Source: Phoronis australis (lineage: Eukaryota; Phoronida; Phoronidae). From it: a stretch of 64,000 nucleotides of DNA. Below, in pieces: positions 37,408 to 49,130 of the stretch; the first letter of the stretch is position 1; each line of letters opens with the position of its first letter. Location of the stretch: assembly GCA_002633005.1 (NCBI GenBank), contig NMRA01000261.1, positions 184,001 through 248,000 of the forward strand, given 5' to 3'. Both the position numbers and the translations under genes were made by a program. A model generated the notes under the pieces. That model saw nothing but the letters and a program-made list of their open reading frames with translations, did not search any database and was not told the origin of the DNA.

Positions 37408-40400
37408 TAAATGCTACAATATTTCCAAAGGCATCAAGTATTTTCCTCGACCATTTCACAAATCAAAAAAGAATGTATTTTTAATTTGAATGAATATTTT
37501 CTAAACACCTGAAACTAACCAATAAATCTGAAATTAAATAACGTGATCCAAATCCTCTGAAGGATACTATTGTTGGACGAAACATAGAATATAATTATAT
37601 AAAAATAAAACAACAACAATAATGGATCAACCGAAATTTTCGGATATAATTGCATCCTTTCTCAAAAGAAACAGAAATAAACTAAAATTAAGCACATAAT
37701 GAAAATGTTAGATTGTTGTGGAAAATACCTATTAAACTGTAGATTGACAGGCAATCATTTTTTAAGACCACACACACTATAAAACTACTTTTCACATTTG
37801 AATTTTCTGTAGTACTGCAGAATGCATGCAGTGTCGACATGAGATGACAAGTTTCTGTCTCGATCACAACAGTAAAACTTATTACCATGTAGGCAGAAAC
37901 CACAGTAATTGCATATTGTTATACACCCAATTGAGCCACATATGCCAATGACCAATATACCGTACTGATGTCATCAATTTAAGAAATGCTTAACTTCCCA
38001 TTTTAGTGATTTTGTATCGAGGAAACCTCGACAAGGGCAGAAGAATGTGAGATTTCCCTTATGGTGCAAACCCTGAAACACTTTACGTGACATAAATGCC
38101 AACCAGTCAAGCCAATCTACAATAAGGGACATCTATTGATTTTGCAAAGTATTTCAGCACCAATACGAAAAGTTCTATTACTTCCAAGTCTTAAAATAAC
38201 TTAAAGTAATTTGCTGAGCAGCTGACTCACATTGAAGACCTAAAAGAATACACTATTACACAAAAAATAGAAAATATTTTCACTAAAAATGTCACAAATG
38301 GGCAATAATTTAGCAGTCTCTGACTTTAACTTTATCTAGGTAAGGTCACGTTAAAGACACCATAAAATGAGCCAACTGTCTCTTAGATGTGTTAAATACA
38401 TGTGCTTTTGTGCAACATATCTCTGCTTCATTTTATTCCACATAGCCACTAATTTGTTACTACACATTTTATGCACCCCATATTATGTGCCCCCATTGGA
38501 TACCCCTCTCATTTGCTTGACCTATTACAGTCGACTGGTGTATTGACATCATCTTTGTGACCAGCACATTACCCACTAACCACAGCCTGAACAGCTGATC
38601 GCCTGCAAGGCCAGTAAAAAATTAAGGTAGTTTGCTCAAGGAACGTCACCAATTAGAAACATCGCCGACATTAGGCATCAATGTCGATTGATAACGCCAT
38701 TATTAACCAAAATAATTGTGTCAGGTAAAGCACCCTTCGAACCCAACACACTTAACAGCGGCATAGATCTCGGATAGGGCGCTATGGATTCACTCATTGT
38801 GAACCAAGTTTCGAAGTAATTGCACCCATGTAAAACGCCATACAACAGCTACGTTTCGTACTAAATCTGACAACGACAAACTTACCGAACTCTGTGGTGT
38901 AAAAACTTATTTAGTTTTCACATAACATGTCCTGATTATACACTAACAATATCCCTGACAATAAATCACTGCGGCACTGGTCGGTACCATTGTTTGTGCA
39001 CAAGGTATACAATCGTGACTCAGAAATGTCATTAACGATATATGTAAATGTATGACTCATTTTATCTCAAAAAAAAAACAAACGTGAAGATGACAACCCT
39101 TGGCTGTTACTTGTCAAATGACGGTCATAACTTGTCTTGCAGCAGCAGAGTAATCATAAGTTGGCAAGAAATTCTCAAGCCCTCGTTTCTGGGACAGCGC
39201 GCGCGACATATGTATGAGTCATCTATCACTCACATGTTGCTGCCAATGTATCGAGTACTCCAGCGGTGGGTACTTAGACGTGCACAACTCCCAAGTCGCA
39301 CATCAAAAGAGAACGGCGGCAGTTCTAAATAAAATAGTGTACCCGCTTGACTCGATCAAGCGCTTAGGTGTTGCATACCTAGCTACTCGAATGCATGTGA
39401 CGATAAGATAGTGCTGATTCAACTTTAGCCTTGTGACACATTCTTTGAGCTCGTATCGCGAAAGGGTGTACTTACAAACCCCGCATGTACGGGCAGTACC
39501 GCTTTGTGTACAGTTTGGAGGCACGCACTGGAAAAAGTGTGCAGTCATCATGTCGATGGGTTGTGCTATGACGGGAATGCCTTTATTTCAATGACTTCAA
39601 GCCATAAAATGCCTTGTGCAATTGGTCTTTCACATCGAAAGGTATTTTAAATATGGCAACCTATTCATTGCGCTAACTTTGTCTGTCCTTTTTATTCAGA
39701 TATTTTGTCCCCACCTCAATTGGTTAGACATTCCTGCGGGTCTCAGTGATTGGCATGCAGGTAGTTGCGTCGGCCACGGGCTAAGTTTCGTACGCCTTGT
39801 GTAAATTGCCTTTCTCTTCAAATGAAGAACAATAGAAATAAAAAAGATGAATTCTGTCGTGTCAAGGTGGCGACATAATCGTTGTGTTAGTTTTGTGTCA
39901 TTTTTTGTTTGATATTTTGCCCGTACCTCAATAGCTTAGACCTTCCCGACAGTCTGGTATGCTTTTTTGTGTCAATCACGGACATTTAAAATGAATTGAC
40001 CAGTTGACCTATACTGTTGTGCTAGAATCTAAATCCAATGCATACTATTCCCCTGGCAAGTTAAGGACGGGTGACTTCCGACACAATTTCAACTTAAAAT
40101 TTGAATGTGCCGATGTCGCAGCGTGTGCTCATCAAGTTATATTTTTCGTCGTAGAAATCACAGTGAAACCAAGAAAAAACCTGGTGGAAATAAATAAATG
40201 TATTTGAATTTCACGGGAAAATTTCGCTACATAATTTCCCCAATTTTTTACTGCAAGAAATAATGCAAGATTAATTTGAATTCTACCGTATTAGCAATTT
40301 CGTTGAATGATTATACATTTTACTCACTAACAACAAACATTGCCTTCGAGACGGTGCGTAGCGTTTTCTGTGACAATTGGCCGATTTTCCCCTTCAGTTT

Positions 40401-42185
40401 CATTTTAATCGGGTTCCTCTCGTTTGAACACATACGGCGCTAATTAATCCAAACGTTGTTTCTACATTTCCTTAATGTTCTATTTATCCGAACATTTCAT
40501 TGAACTCTTCTGCTGTAACGTCCGACCATCGCAAGGTATAATGCTTTTCTGGCCCAAGTGCAAAAAGTCTCGGGCCATTCGTTTGTATCATGTTGCGTGG
40601 CAACCTTTCACGTCGTAAGATGTGTAACGCTGCTTTACGCCCCAACATAATCCCGCAATTATCACGGAGCGACTATAAACAGATTAGTTTTCAGGTATAA
40701 GCATTCCGCCAGGATGTCGTCGTGGGTTCAACGAGTCTCCATTCATAGCCAACCTGTCCCACACTGCACATAGGGACCCTGTACTTTAACTGGTTCGTTA
40801 GACCCCGATGTCTTTGTGAATAAACATTTGATGCTAGACTGAGTAAGTGGTCCCTGCCGAGACCGCACTACTGACTTCGGCGACGCTAGGCTATCGTGGC
40901 ACAGCAACTTGTAGGATATTACATGCAGGTGGAAGTGTTGAGATATGTGTCATAGTATTTTAACTTTGTCTCTAATAGATGTAATTTTGAAATTCTGTGA
41001 TTTGAAATATGCACCCATCACCATAAGGTAAATTCCCTGTGGCAACGGACAGTAAGTCTCCGATCACAACAATGTCATTTGTGTCGATTAATATGGGCGC
41101 CACTTAAAGTTTTTTTCGGTGCTAAATGGGGTTCCTGATGGGGTACTACGACAGTACGTGGCGTAATTACTTTATGTCAAGAGTAAACGAAGAGATGATG
41201 TGTTTGTGTTGATCAATGATACATATATTCAACATGTTTAAAAGTCATTTGGCCATTATAGGGTGTCTTTAAAGGAGTTGAGAAACACTTTGGAGTATTT
41301 TTCTGAAATATCATAAAAATACACACTTACTGTTAAAACCACAAAGTGTTGATTAAAGGAATATTTCTCTTTGTCCATGAATTTCTTCTCAAATCATGCT
41401 TACTCTTTTCTTCTCCTCGCCATCTATGTCATTGCGTTGTTGGCTGTGCCATTGTACAGTAGGTGTCAGTGTCTTCAGTTAATATGGTCTTTAAGGTTGT
41501 CCTTCGCATCACTATAGGGCATTGTCGGCACCTAAAACAACCACACATTAACTGGTGCTTAATATAACAGTAGTCTTAAAACTAGTATAAGAATTAATTG
41601 CCCTTCTAGGTATGTGACACCTCACAAAATTTAGATGTTGTGTGATCACCATTTAAAATGAACAATAGTCACCAGAATTACCTGACGACTGATTTGAGAG
41701 CTGATTCATATGTCTGATCAGTATTATCAAATGTCCTTGGAAACTATGTAAGACGTTGCATGCAGGAGTTATCAGTGTGGTGAGAAATGATAGCCAAATT
41801 TTCAAACACAAGCTTGTCAGGTAGTCTGAAGTTACAAAATGAAAGAAGTAACAATCAGTACATTTGACCAAGAAGTGAGACAGTGACAAAGGCAATGGAA
41901 TCGGAGATAACAGTGCCCATGACCCCAATGATGATACCAAGGATGATTACAAAGACACTGGCACTGAATATGTCGCCATCAACAATTAAAAGCAATGTTG
42001 ACAAGCCCGCCAAATTTCTGAGTCCAAGGCAGTGACTTCATTAACTGAACAGGACAAAATATGATGTCAATTTTGGGTTGAAATCGCCAACCAAAGTGAT
42101 TGCGGAGCACAGTTACATTATAGTTTGTTGTTCACTAGAAGGTTTAGCAGGGAAAACAATGAAATCACCTAGACATCATCCGAGA
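37408..42185. other. Intergenic stretch, no gene recognised
   Basis: GC and CpG content rise between about 38600 and 40900, which could mark a promoter or an unrecognised gene start, but no exon can be defined. A candidate terminal exon near 41883-41989 is discussed under findings. Confidence 0.4.
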
Positions 42186-42189
42186 GCAG

Positions 42190-42258
42190 GCAGAGTGGCC
42201 TAAAGGGATAAGTGTTTGATTCCTTTACAGAAGGTTGGGGGTTTGAAAGGTGCTTTTG
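42190..42258 (+). repeat. tRNA-derived SINE relic
   Basis: TGGCCTAAAGG fits the Pol III A box exactly. About 45 bases on, GGGTTTGAAAGG stands where the B box should be, with two mismatches to the core. It lies just ahead of array C. Confidence 0.45.
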
Positions 42259-42284
42259 TCTTCACAATAGAAATTTGTTTGCTA

Positions 42285-42935
42285 AATTTCATGAAAAATC
42301 AAGGAACTCTGAAGTTACAGAGGCACGTAAAAAATAAAATTGCCACTAGGGAACACAGGTGTGGCTAGATTGGTCTGAAACGCCAAGTCATCTGTTGCCA
42401 TGTCCATAGGAACACATTTCTTGTATTTCACAAAGATCTTGCAAAGGGTAAAGAAGATACAGCCGTGGACGCACATAAATACAAGAGCAACATGGAGCGT
42501 TGAAATGCGCCCAAGAATGCACCGCAAACGGTGTGCTTCTAGGGGTGTTTATTTGTATCATAAAAAGGGCCACTAGATGGCACAAAATACATTGAATCCA
42601 TCTGAAAACTGGTAAATGTCATCAAAGCTATTTTCAAAATTCATATAAGTCTGTCAAGGAATTTATGAGAAACCGAGGAAATCGGAAAAAATGAAATTGC
42701 CAATAGGAGACTATGGGCGCAAAAACATAACTGCAAAAGTTGTTGCAGTCATCGGAAAATCATCGTCAACCTTCCTCAATAAGAACATAAATGCCAATTA
42801 TCACAATCATCCTTAGAGTGGAAGTGGTTTGGCTGGTAGAGGAGTGGATGCCAAAAACAGACTATACCGGACACCAGACGAATGGACAGGGATGACGGTA
42901 TATAATGCACCCACATATTTATATCTGGGTACACG
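42285..42935 (+). repeat. Array C of the ~145-bp monomer family
   Basis: It contains a type B-like monomer (TTGCCACTAGGGAACACAGG, 42340), the head segment GCGCCCAAGAATGCACCGC (42506), a type A box (GGCCACTAGATGGCAC, ~42569), and further degenerate units. It ends with ACAGGGATGACGGTATATAA and the palindromic CCACATATTTATATCTGGG. Confidence 0.8.
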
Positions 42936-43059
42936 CTGAACCAGACATGTGCCGCTAAATGTAAGCCCATTGCACATATCACCTGGAACCATTTGTATGC
43001 ATTATTACTATATAGTTAAAACCGAGCTGAGGAGCTAGAGACCTGACTCAACGATCTAG

Positions 43060-43138
43060 CACTGCGACCTGAACCCACAAACTTCAGTGAAGGAGGTGGA
43101 CACTTATATCCACTAAGGCACACTGCCTCCTCATAAGG
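43060..43138 (-). repeat. tRNA-derived SINE head, minus strand
   Basis: The minus strand reads GTGCCTTAGTGGATATAAGT, then GTCCACCTCC, then GTGGGTTCAGGTCGC. The order and spacing are those of a tRNA A box and B box, each with small changes. This is a relic, not a tRNA gene: the acceptor stem and B-box CC are not preserved. Confidence 0.5.
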
Positions 43139-43262
43139 TCAACGGGTCACATTTTCTATATAAGGGAAATGTGCAACATCTATGCATTGCACTAAATAAG
43201 CCAAAGGAGAGGTGCTTTGCCTTGTGAGAGAAAAGCAACGAAGTGACATTCAAGCAGAACAG

Positions 43263-43343
43263 AACGATTTTTTTTTTGAAAATTGAAACTAAGGTAAAAT
43301 GCAACGATTTTTTTTTTTGAAAATTGAAACTAAGGTAAAATGC
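43263..43343 (+). repeat. Perfect tandem duplication of 40-41 bp
   Basis: Two adjacent copies of AACG-T(n)-GAAAATTGAAACTAAGG-TAAAATGC differ only by one T in the homopolymer, so this is a recent duplication or replication slip. Confidence 0.95.
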
Positions 43344-43840
43344 TTGGACGTGAACAGAAATTCAAAATCTTGACAAACAAATCGCAAAAATGCCTAGTGA
43401 ACAGGTTTGACTTCTTTTTCAATGGCAGAGAACCACTCTGAATAATGTAATCTAGTCCAATTTTCATGTTCTCTGACATTTTAAACAACAAATCAAGAAT
43501 GAGAATATTATTTTGACACCCAATTAAACCCATTCCACTGGACTGACCTGTTCATAAAACACAGCCTTTGAAACATCCCAGCAACACAAGAGTTGTAGAT
43601 GTGGCCCATGGCATGAAATGCCCCACTGTGTTGTCACAAGTTTTCTGATGTCATTGTTCCACATACACAAGATCACCTAAACCTCACGCCATTTTCGTAT
43701 TGTCCGAATCCACACTAAAACTCACGGGTACCACAACCTTCACATGACAACCTGAAATTACAAATATTGATAAAGCACTAGCTAAGGTGCTGCAGTAACA
43801 GTCACCGAAATAGTTCTAGGCTCAGAATGAGAAGCTGGTA

Positions 43841-43912
43841 TGCATTTATTCACATGACGAGAAGTGCATTTATTCACATGACGAGAAGTGCATTTATTCA
43901 CATGACGAGAAG
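43841..43912 (+). repeat. 24-bp unit repeated three times
   Basis: Three identical copies of a 24-bp unit that begins TGCATTTATTCACATGACGA and ends GAAG. Confidence 0.95.
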
Positions 43913-44094
43913 TTGAGTACAACATAGAGTTGTGAAATATGCCATTATAGACAAAAATGACAGACACTTATTACGTAACTACAAAATATTTAGGATTATT
44001 ATGACACAGGGTGATCACCTGTACTATGCCAGGCCACAGACAGTGCTGGTCTTCAATAGAACAATTTATGGAAATGCAGGTGTATCTTTGGTAA

Positions 44095-44732
44095 AAGCAA
44101 GTCGATTTTGACCAAAAACATACAAAATCATTTTGGGAGTTTAATAATTCTCTCCTAAAAAAAATTGAGTATATTGCTGCAGTCAAGAATACTATTAAAT
44201 TAGTTAAACAACAGTATATGACTGACGACATTCAGACAGTTGATACTACAAATAATTCAGATTTTGTCTATAAATGATCAACTTTTTCTTGAAACGTTGT
44301 TGATGGAGATTCACGGCACAACAATTTCCTTTGCTACTTACTTAAAAAGAAAAGTGATAGAGTTGAGCAGCAACTTATCAAAGAAATAAGTTTGTTGGAA
44401 AAAAGTCTAAGCTTTGACAGGGAACTACTGGAACAAAAAATAATCTACTTGCCGAGCTAAGGCAAAATAAGTTAAGAGGTTTTATGACTAGGTCGAGATC
44501 AAGATGGATTGAAGAAGGTGAAAAGCCTTCCAAATATTTTCTTCACTTGGAAAATAGGCATTACACAAGTAGATCTATGCCTTTTTTGAGGAAATCTGAC
44601 AACACTAAAACCAATAGTGAAGAAGAGGTTATTCAGGCAACCAAAACTTTTTATGAAAATCTATACAAATATAGACAGTCTAACAATACTGCTTTAGAAA
44701 CTCTTCTTGATATCGTGGTGTCTCCAAACTGA
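44095..44732 (+). pseudogene. L1/Tx1-type LINE ORF2 fragment
   Basis: From 44101 the plus strand reads SFWEFNNSLL, a block typical of the linker between endonuclease and reverse transcriptase in L1/Tx1 elements, then continues through a lysine-rich helix to an in-frame TGA at 44275. After a frameshift the frame from 44484 gives RSRWIEEGEKPSKYFLHLEN, the hallmark segment just before the RT domain, then EEEVIQATKTFYENLY. The RT core itself is absent, cut off near 44732, ten bases before a DNA transposon (44743). It is clearly a relic with at least two stops and one frameshift. Confidence 0.85.
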
Positions 44733-44742
44733 ATGAGACAGA

Positions 44743-45742
44743 CATAGGCGGATTGGGGGGGGGAGCCCAGGGGGTCCTGCCCCACCCCCTCCTCCCTTTG
44801 GCTGCCGCAAAAAAATAAAACAGCAAGAGCGTAGGGAAATGTTGAGTTTATTAATTAACCCTGGTAATTAACACTATACAGCGGAAACATGATTGAAATG
44901 TGTGCAGTTTTAGTGTGTTGGGGGGGGCTTCAGATCCAATTTCAAGTGTTAAATTCGGAACACGACTCAATCGTAACGGAACTATGGCTAAGTATAGGCT
45001 ATCCCGCGATATCCCAGGCGACCAGCAGTGGCGCTGCACACTACGACTCCGTTTCCGTCGTCTGCTCCACTGTGCAATGAAGAAAATTTATTTCATTTTT
45101 TAAAGAAAATGGAACCTGAGTGATAATGAAAAAACAGAAGCTGCTGGTAAGATGTCAATTTTGATCGAAGCCTTAGTGAATCACTCAGAAACTCATAATT
45201 CTCTCTTTGTCAAACCTAAAGACGATTTCCAAAGCAATCGCGTCATTAATGCCAACACAAAATAACGGATTTGGTCTTTTGGGCAATTAAGACTATTTTA
45301 AATACAACAAATTTGTTACGAACTGATTGCACAAAATATAAAAAGTGTAATACACATTACAAAAAGAAGTAGTTTTCGCACGCGAACGCTGTGGACCATA
45401 AACAAGGTCTCTTAGTATCGAATTACGAGTGAAATTCGTGGTGGTGTAGTGGTTAAGCATGTGCGCTCTAAACCCCAGGTCGTGAGTTCGAGTCTGTGGT
45501 AATTGCAGTTTTTTTCAAGTTTGACACGTTCTCAGTGTTTTTTATTTCTTTGCTTTTTTTCTTGGATAATACTTCAGGAATCTAGGAGAATGCTTGATTT
45601 TTAGAGGAAAAAAAAAGAAAAATTTTCCTGGGCGGTAGGGGGGTTTGCATTCGGTCCTATGCGCATCCACAATCATGCTTTGCGCAAATGCTTACAGACA
45701 AAATGTAGGGCCCCCCCTTGTGATATCCAAGATCCGCCACTT
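44743..45742 (+). mobile_element. 1-kb inverted-end transposon with tRNA-like insert, copy 2
   Basis: Matches 31740-32747 in the opposite orientation over its whole length, including the CATAGGCGGATT terminus, the AACCCTGGTAATTA block, the tRNA-like segment and the GATATCCAAGATCCGCCAC terminus. No target duplication is seen: the left flank is a LINE and the right flank a gypsy pol, which implies a deletion or recombination after insertion. Confidence 0.8.
45435..45508 (+). other. tRNA-like sequence with Pol III A and B boxes, copy 2
   Basis: TGGTGTAGTGG (45442-45452) fits the A box exactly, and GTTCGAGTC (45486-45494) fits the B-box core exactly. Same position within the element as in copy 1, so it was present in their common ancestor. 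Confidence 0.65.
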
Positions 45743-45973
45743 AGTTCTGCAAAGAACTATGCACAGGTCGAGAAAGAGGGACTAGCTCTGATTTTTGGTG
45801 TGAAGCGCTTTCACATGTACTTATTTGGTCGTATGTTCACTCTTGTGACTGACCACGAGTCGCTTACTCGCATTTTTGGGCCTAAGGCTGGAATTCCAAC
45901 GATCGGAGCTGCTCGTTTTAAGCGCTGGGCACTGGTGTTATCCGGTTACAATTTTGAGATAGTGCACAAGTGA
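45743..45973 (+). pseudogene. Ty3/gypsy RNase H fragment
   Basis: The frame opens with NYAQVEKEGLALIFGVKRFH, followed by an LVTDHESL block and the RWALVLSGYNFEIVHK segment that closes the gypsy RNase H domain. A TGA at 45971-45973 interrupts it just before HLNANADAPSHLP, the 'NxxADALSRLP' hinge that joins RNase H to integrase; that hinge remains in the same frame after the stop. The start of the frame upstream (45659) lies in the neighbouring transposon and is not genuine. Confidence 0.85.
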
Positions 45974-46014
45974 TCACATCTGAATGCCAATGCTGATGCA
46001 CCGAGTCATCTTCC

Positions 46015-47118
46015 GTGGATCAGCCAGAAACTGCGTCTAAAGTGGAGACTTACTCGATTCTCTTTGTTACCGAGGACTCTATTCCGGTAACGGCATCTGA
46101 CATCCGTGATTCTACCCGTAAGGACCCGATTCTTTCTAGGGTATATGATTTTGTATCGCATGGCTGGCCTGATCATGTCGATAGTATTGAACTGCAACCG
46201 TATTTTCTGCGCAGAGATGAAGTGTCACTTGAAGATGAATGCCTTTTGTGGGGCCATTGAGTTATTATACCAGCCAAGTTTCAAGCTAAACTTATGTCGG
46301 ATGTGCATGATTTGCATACCGGTATGGTGCGGATGAAATCGAACGCCAGTGGTTACTTTTGGTGGCCTGGCCTGGATAAGGACATTGAGGATTTAGTGCG
46401 TTCGTGTGGTTATTGTGCTCGATTTCGTAACATGCCAAAACCTTCACCATTGATTCCGTGGCCATGGGCAACCAGGCCCTGGCAGAGAGTACACATCGAT
46501 TATGCTGAAAAGGATGGTAAGGATTATCTTATTGTTGTGGATAGCCACTCCAAGTGGTTGGAGGTGTTTCCCATGTTGGGAACGACTTCAACTCACACCA
46601 TTGTGAAATTACGTCAGCTGTTCGCGTCTTACGGCTTGCCTTATGAGCTTGTGTCAGATAATGGCCCACAGTTTCGATCCGCAGAATTTGAGACATTTCT
46701 GCGCTTGAATGGTGTCAAGCACACGTTCAGTCCCAATTATCATCCTGCTAGTAATGGACAGGCGGAACGTTATGTGCAGATTTTCAAAGACATGTTGGAC
46801 AAATCTGATACACGCTTGCCATTGTCGCATCGCTTATCGAACTTGTTGTTCTCATATCGCAACACGCCACATTCTGTCACTGACAAAACTCCAGCCGAAC
46901 TATTTCTGAAACGTGCTCCGTGCACTAAGCTCACCCTGCTGAAACCGAACTTACAGGAATCTGTGGAAAGGAAGCAGAGTTGCCATAAATCCACTCATGA
47001 TGGTCAAACACCTAAACTGCGACAGTACAATCTTTATCAACATGTACTCGTTTGGCAAACACGCGGTGGGAAGGAGAAATGGATTCCAGTGTTGTCACCA
47101 AGGTTACTGGACCATTGA
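46015..47118 (+). pseudogene. Ty3/gypsy integrase with intact DDE triad, one stop
   Basis: Integrase catalyses insertion of retroelement cDNA. Counting residues from the ATG at 46294, the HHCC zinc finger is H5, H8, C38 and C41, with YFWWPGLDKDI between. The catalytic triad is D69 (HIDYAE), D122 (SDNGPQF) and E158 (NGQAERY), giving the canonical D-x35-E spacing. The linker upstream (from 46015) is in the same frame but separated by TGA at 46258-46260, where relatives carry an Arg codon (CGA), so a single C-to-T change could explain it. Past 47060 the frame shifts. Apart from these lesions the core is well preserved, which suggests fairly recent decay. Confidence 0.9.
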
Positions 47119-47399
47119 CATATGTAGTGCAAGTGTATGGAAACAATTATCGTTTCGTACATGCTGATCACCTTATTGCAGACGATTCTTCTATTCCTGA
47201 ACGCGTTGAACTTAATTCAGAGCAGATATCTGTGGACCAGGCATCGATTGCGGCTAGCGATTCACCAGTTGAATCAGTCAGTATTTCAAACACACATTCG
47301 GACTCGAGATTTTCGGACTCTGCACCTGTGTCACCTGAGTTGGTGTCATTGCGCAGGTCCACTCGTGTTACTAAGGCACCGGACAGATTGGATTTGTGA
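47052..47399 (+). pseudogene. Gypsy integrase C-terminal region (GPY/F-like)
   Basis: In the frame following the shift, GPLTYVVQVYGNNYRFVHAD resembles the GPY/F module of gypsy integrases. After it comes an acidic, serine-rich tail ending RRSTRVTKAPDRLDL, similar to the 'RRSTRxxxxPxRLxL' tail that closes many gypsy pol proteins. The stop is TGA at 47397-47399. Confidence 0.8.
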
Positions 47400-47515
47400 T
47401 TTGTGTCTTAGCTGAACATTAGTTTAAGTGCATTTGTAGTTATCCTTGGAACTTGAGCGTTAATGGTGACGGAACTTTATTTCAAGGACATTTAAGTGGT
47501 TTGTTAGTCTCATGT

Positions 47516-47660
47516 AGGAGGGAAGAGTGTGGTATACCCTGCTTACTAGTTTGTGAGATCACCACGAGAAGTCTCCGGTAGCGGGGGCTTCCAGGGGATC
47601 ACATGTTTTTAGTTAAGTAGAAATATACTCTTTTCTTAGTAATTAATAGTAATACACTAC
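47516..47660 (+). other. Polypurine tract and probable start of 3' LTR
   Basis: AGGAGGGAAGAG is followed directly by TGTGGTATACCC, as expected for plus-strand priming followed by an LTR that begins TG. The right LTR boundary is not clear (AATACACTAC near 47655 is a candidate) and no 5' LTR is present for comparison. Confidence 0.5.
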
Positions 47661-48230
47661 GGGGTGCATGCAAACTCTGGGAATCAACCGACACTCACCT
47701 TGCCCATTACAGCCGTTTAAGTGAAAAACAATGCAATAAACTTTCCTGCGTAACTCTCCGCCTTTTCTAACAATGAAAAGTATGTCGTTGTTTTGAAAAC
47801 AGTACGCTCGTGTCACGCACACGCGCCATTTCCTAAATTTTTGCGACATCTCTCGGGAGATGATGATAGCTTGGCACCAGCAAAATTCGTTTTTTCGGTA
47901 TCAAAATTCTAAAAATTTATAATGAGGTGAAACCAGTTCAAATAATTTGTTGTGACGTGTACGCTCTTGTGAAAGAACAACAGTTGATTGAAGAATCGGC
48001 GAAAAAAGAAACTGGCCAATAGGTGATGATGGCAGTATTTCATGGCGCGGAAAGTCCTCGCTAAAGATGATGCTCCACAACTTTAGCAGCACAAAAACAG
48101 TAACAGTAGAAAGCCATTTTATCCAACGCCATTAAATAATTTAGTTTACCAAGGAAGACTGTTTACTGTTGTTTTTAATGACACTAATTTTGAGTCAGAT
48201 TTTATCTTACCACTTTTGACCCACATCGGT

Positions 48231-48269
48231 GCAAAGCTGTATATTTAGTATACACAGCTTTGTACCAAC
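48231..48269. repeat. Inverted repeat, 16-bp arms
   Basis: GGTGCAAAGCTGTATA and TACACAGCTTTGTACC pair with two mismatches around a short loop. It lies 15 bp before the longer palindrome at 48284-48364. Confidence 0.75.
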
Positions 48270-48283
48270 TACCAAGCCTAAGG

Positions 48284-48364
48284 CTAGTGTTTTAGTAGGC
48301 AATGACCATCGCCTCTGTTGGCTTCGGGCCAACAGAGGCGATGGTCATTGCCTAGTGTTTTAGT
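48284..48364. repeat. Perfect 26-bp palindrome between 13-bp direct repeats
   Basis: Arms 48297-48322 and 48328-48353 are exactly complementary (the left begins AGGCAATGACCATCGCC), with loop TTCGG. CTAGTGTTTTAGT occurs both before (48284-48296) and after (48352-48364) the unit, like a target-site duplication of about 13 bp. Confidence 0.9.
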
Positions 48365-49130
48365 TACTTTGTCTTTGATAAGTTTGATGTCCTGCTGATT
48401 ACACTTTGGCCAAGGCTACAGTAGTCTCTGACTACTCTTTCCGTCACTCACGCAACAACAGCTTATTATTCTAGACTTCAGACTTCAACTTCACCCTGGT
48501 TATTCAGTAATCGTGTCTCCCGCGAGTTGAGTTTGGGTGGTGTTGATTGGACATTCATTGACGGCGCCTGTTCGTCTGCTTAACAAAAACATCTTTTCCA
48601 GTATAGAACTGCCGTATAATAGCATTATCAGGAAAGTTTAATATAATTAAGAATTTCGTCCGCAACTAATTCTTTATTTACCAGTAATTGATTAATAACC
48701 GGCAGTATGAGGAAGATATTTGGGATTATCTTTTATTCGAATGTATTCTTTTTTGTTTCCGGTAGAATCGAACGATTTGCTGGTGCGACAAAATGCACCA
48801 ATCGTGATTGTGATTGGGTTGGTGTGTTGACTGCCCGTGAGTGAACAAGGTTCGTCGAGTTCCGAACGGTATCTGAATGCGAATTCGGAGATTTTAATTC
48901 TCACGTTAACAAACATAGAGTACGGTGAGTTGTGTTTGATATGTTTTTATAGCCAGCCATGTGTCAAAATGCACGGCACCAGCAAAAAAGCGTTTTTCGC
49001 GAGCGTGTCTAATTTGTTTGGCCTACTAGACACCCGGGGGGGGGGCGGCCCGTGCCTGCAGGCGTGTGACCGTGTACCAAAAATTGCGCGTAGGCGGTAC
49101 TTTTTCAGCAAGTTCTGGGTTGTCGTTTAG
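48365..49130. other. Intergenic stretch between two related palindromes
   Basis: No gene is supported. A frame at 48837-49130 has no recognisable domain. A G-run flanked by CACCC-GGGGCGGCC at 49030-49050 hints at another transposon end. Confidence 0.45.

Larger units (their letters stand above)
45743..47527 (+). mobile_element. Degenerate Ty3/gypsy retrotransposon, 3' part of pol
   Basis: The segment holds RNase H, an integrase and a C-terminal GPY/F-like region, in the gypsy order, followed by a purine-rich tract (AGGAGGGAAGAG, 47516-47527). Gag, protease and most of the reverse transcriptase are missing; the left edge coincides with the end of a DNA transposon. Lesions are an in-frame TGA (45971), a frameshift by 46015, another TGA (46258) and a frameshift near 47060-47118. 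Confidence 0.9.

Noticed and set aside
45659-45742. N-terminal start of the gypsy-containing frame
   Set aside because: This part lies in the neighbouring DNA transposon and reads through its end by chance.
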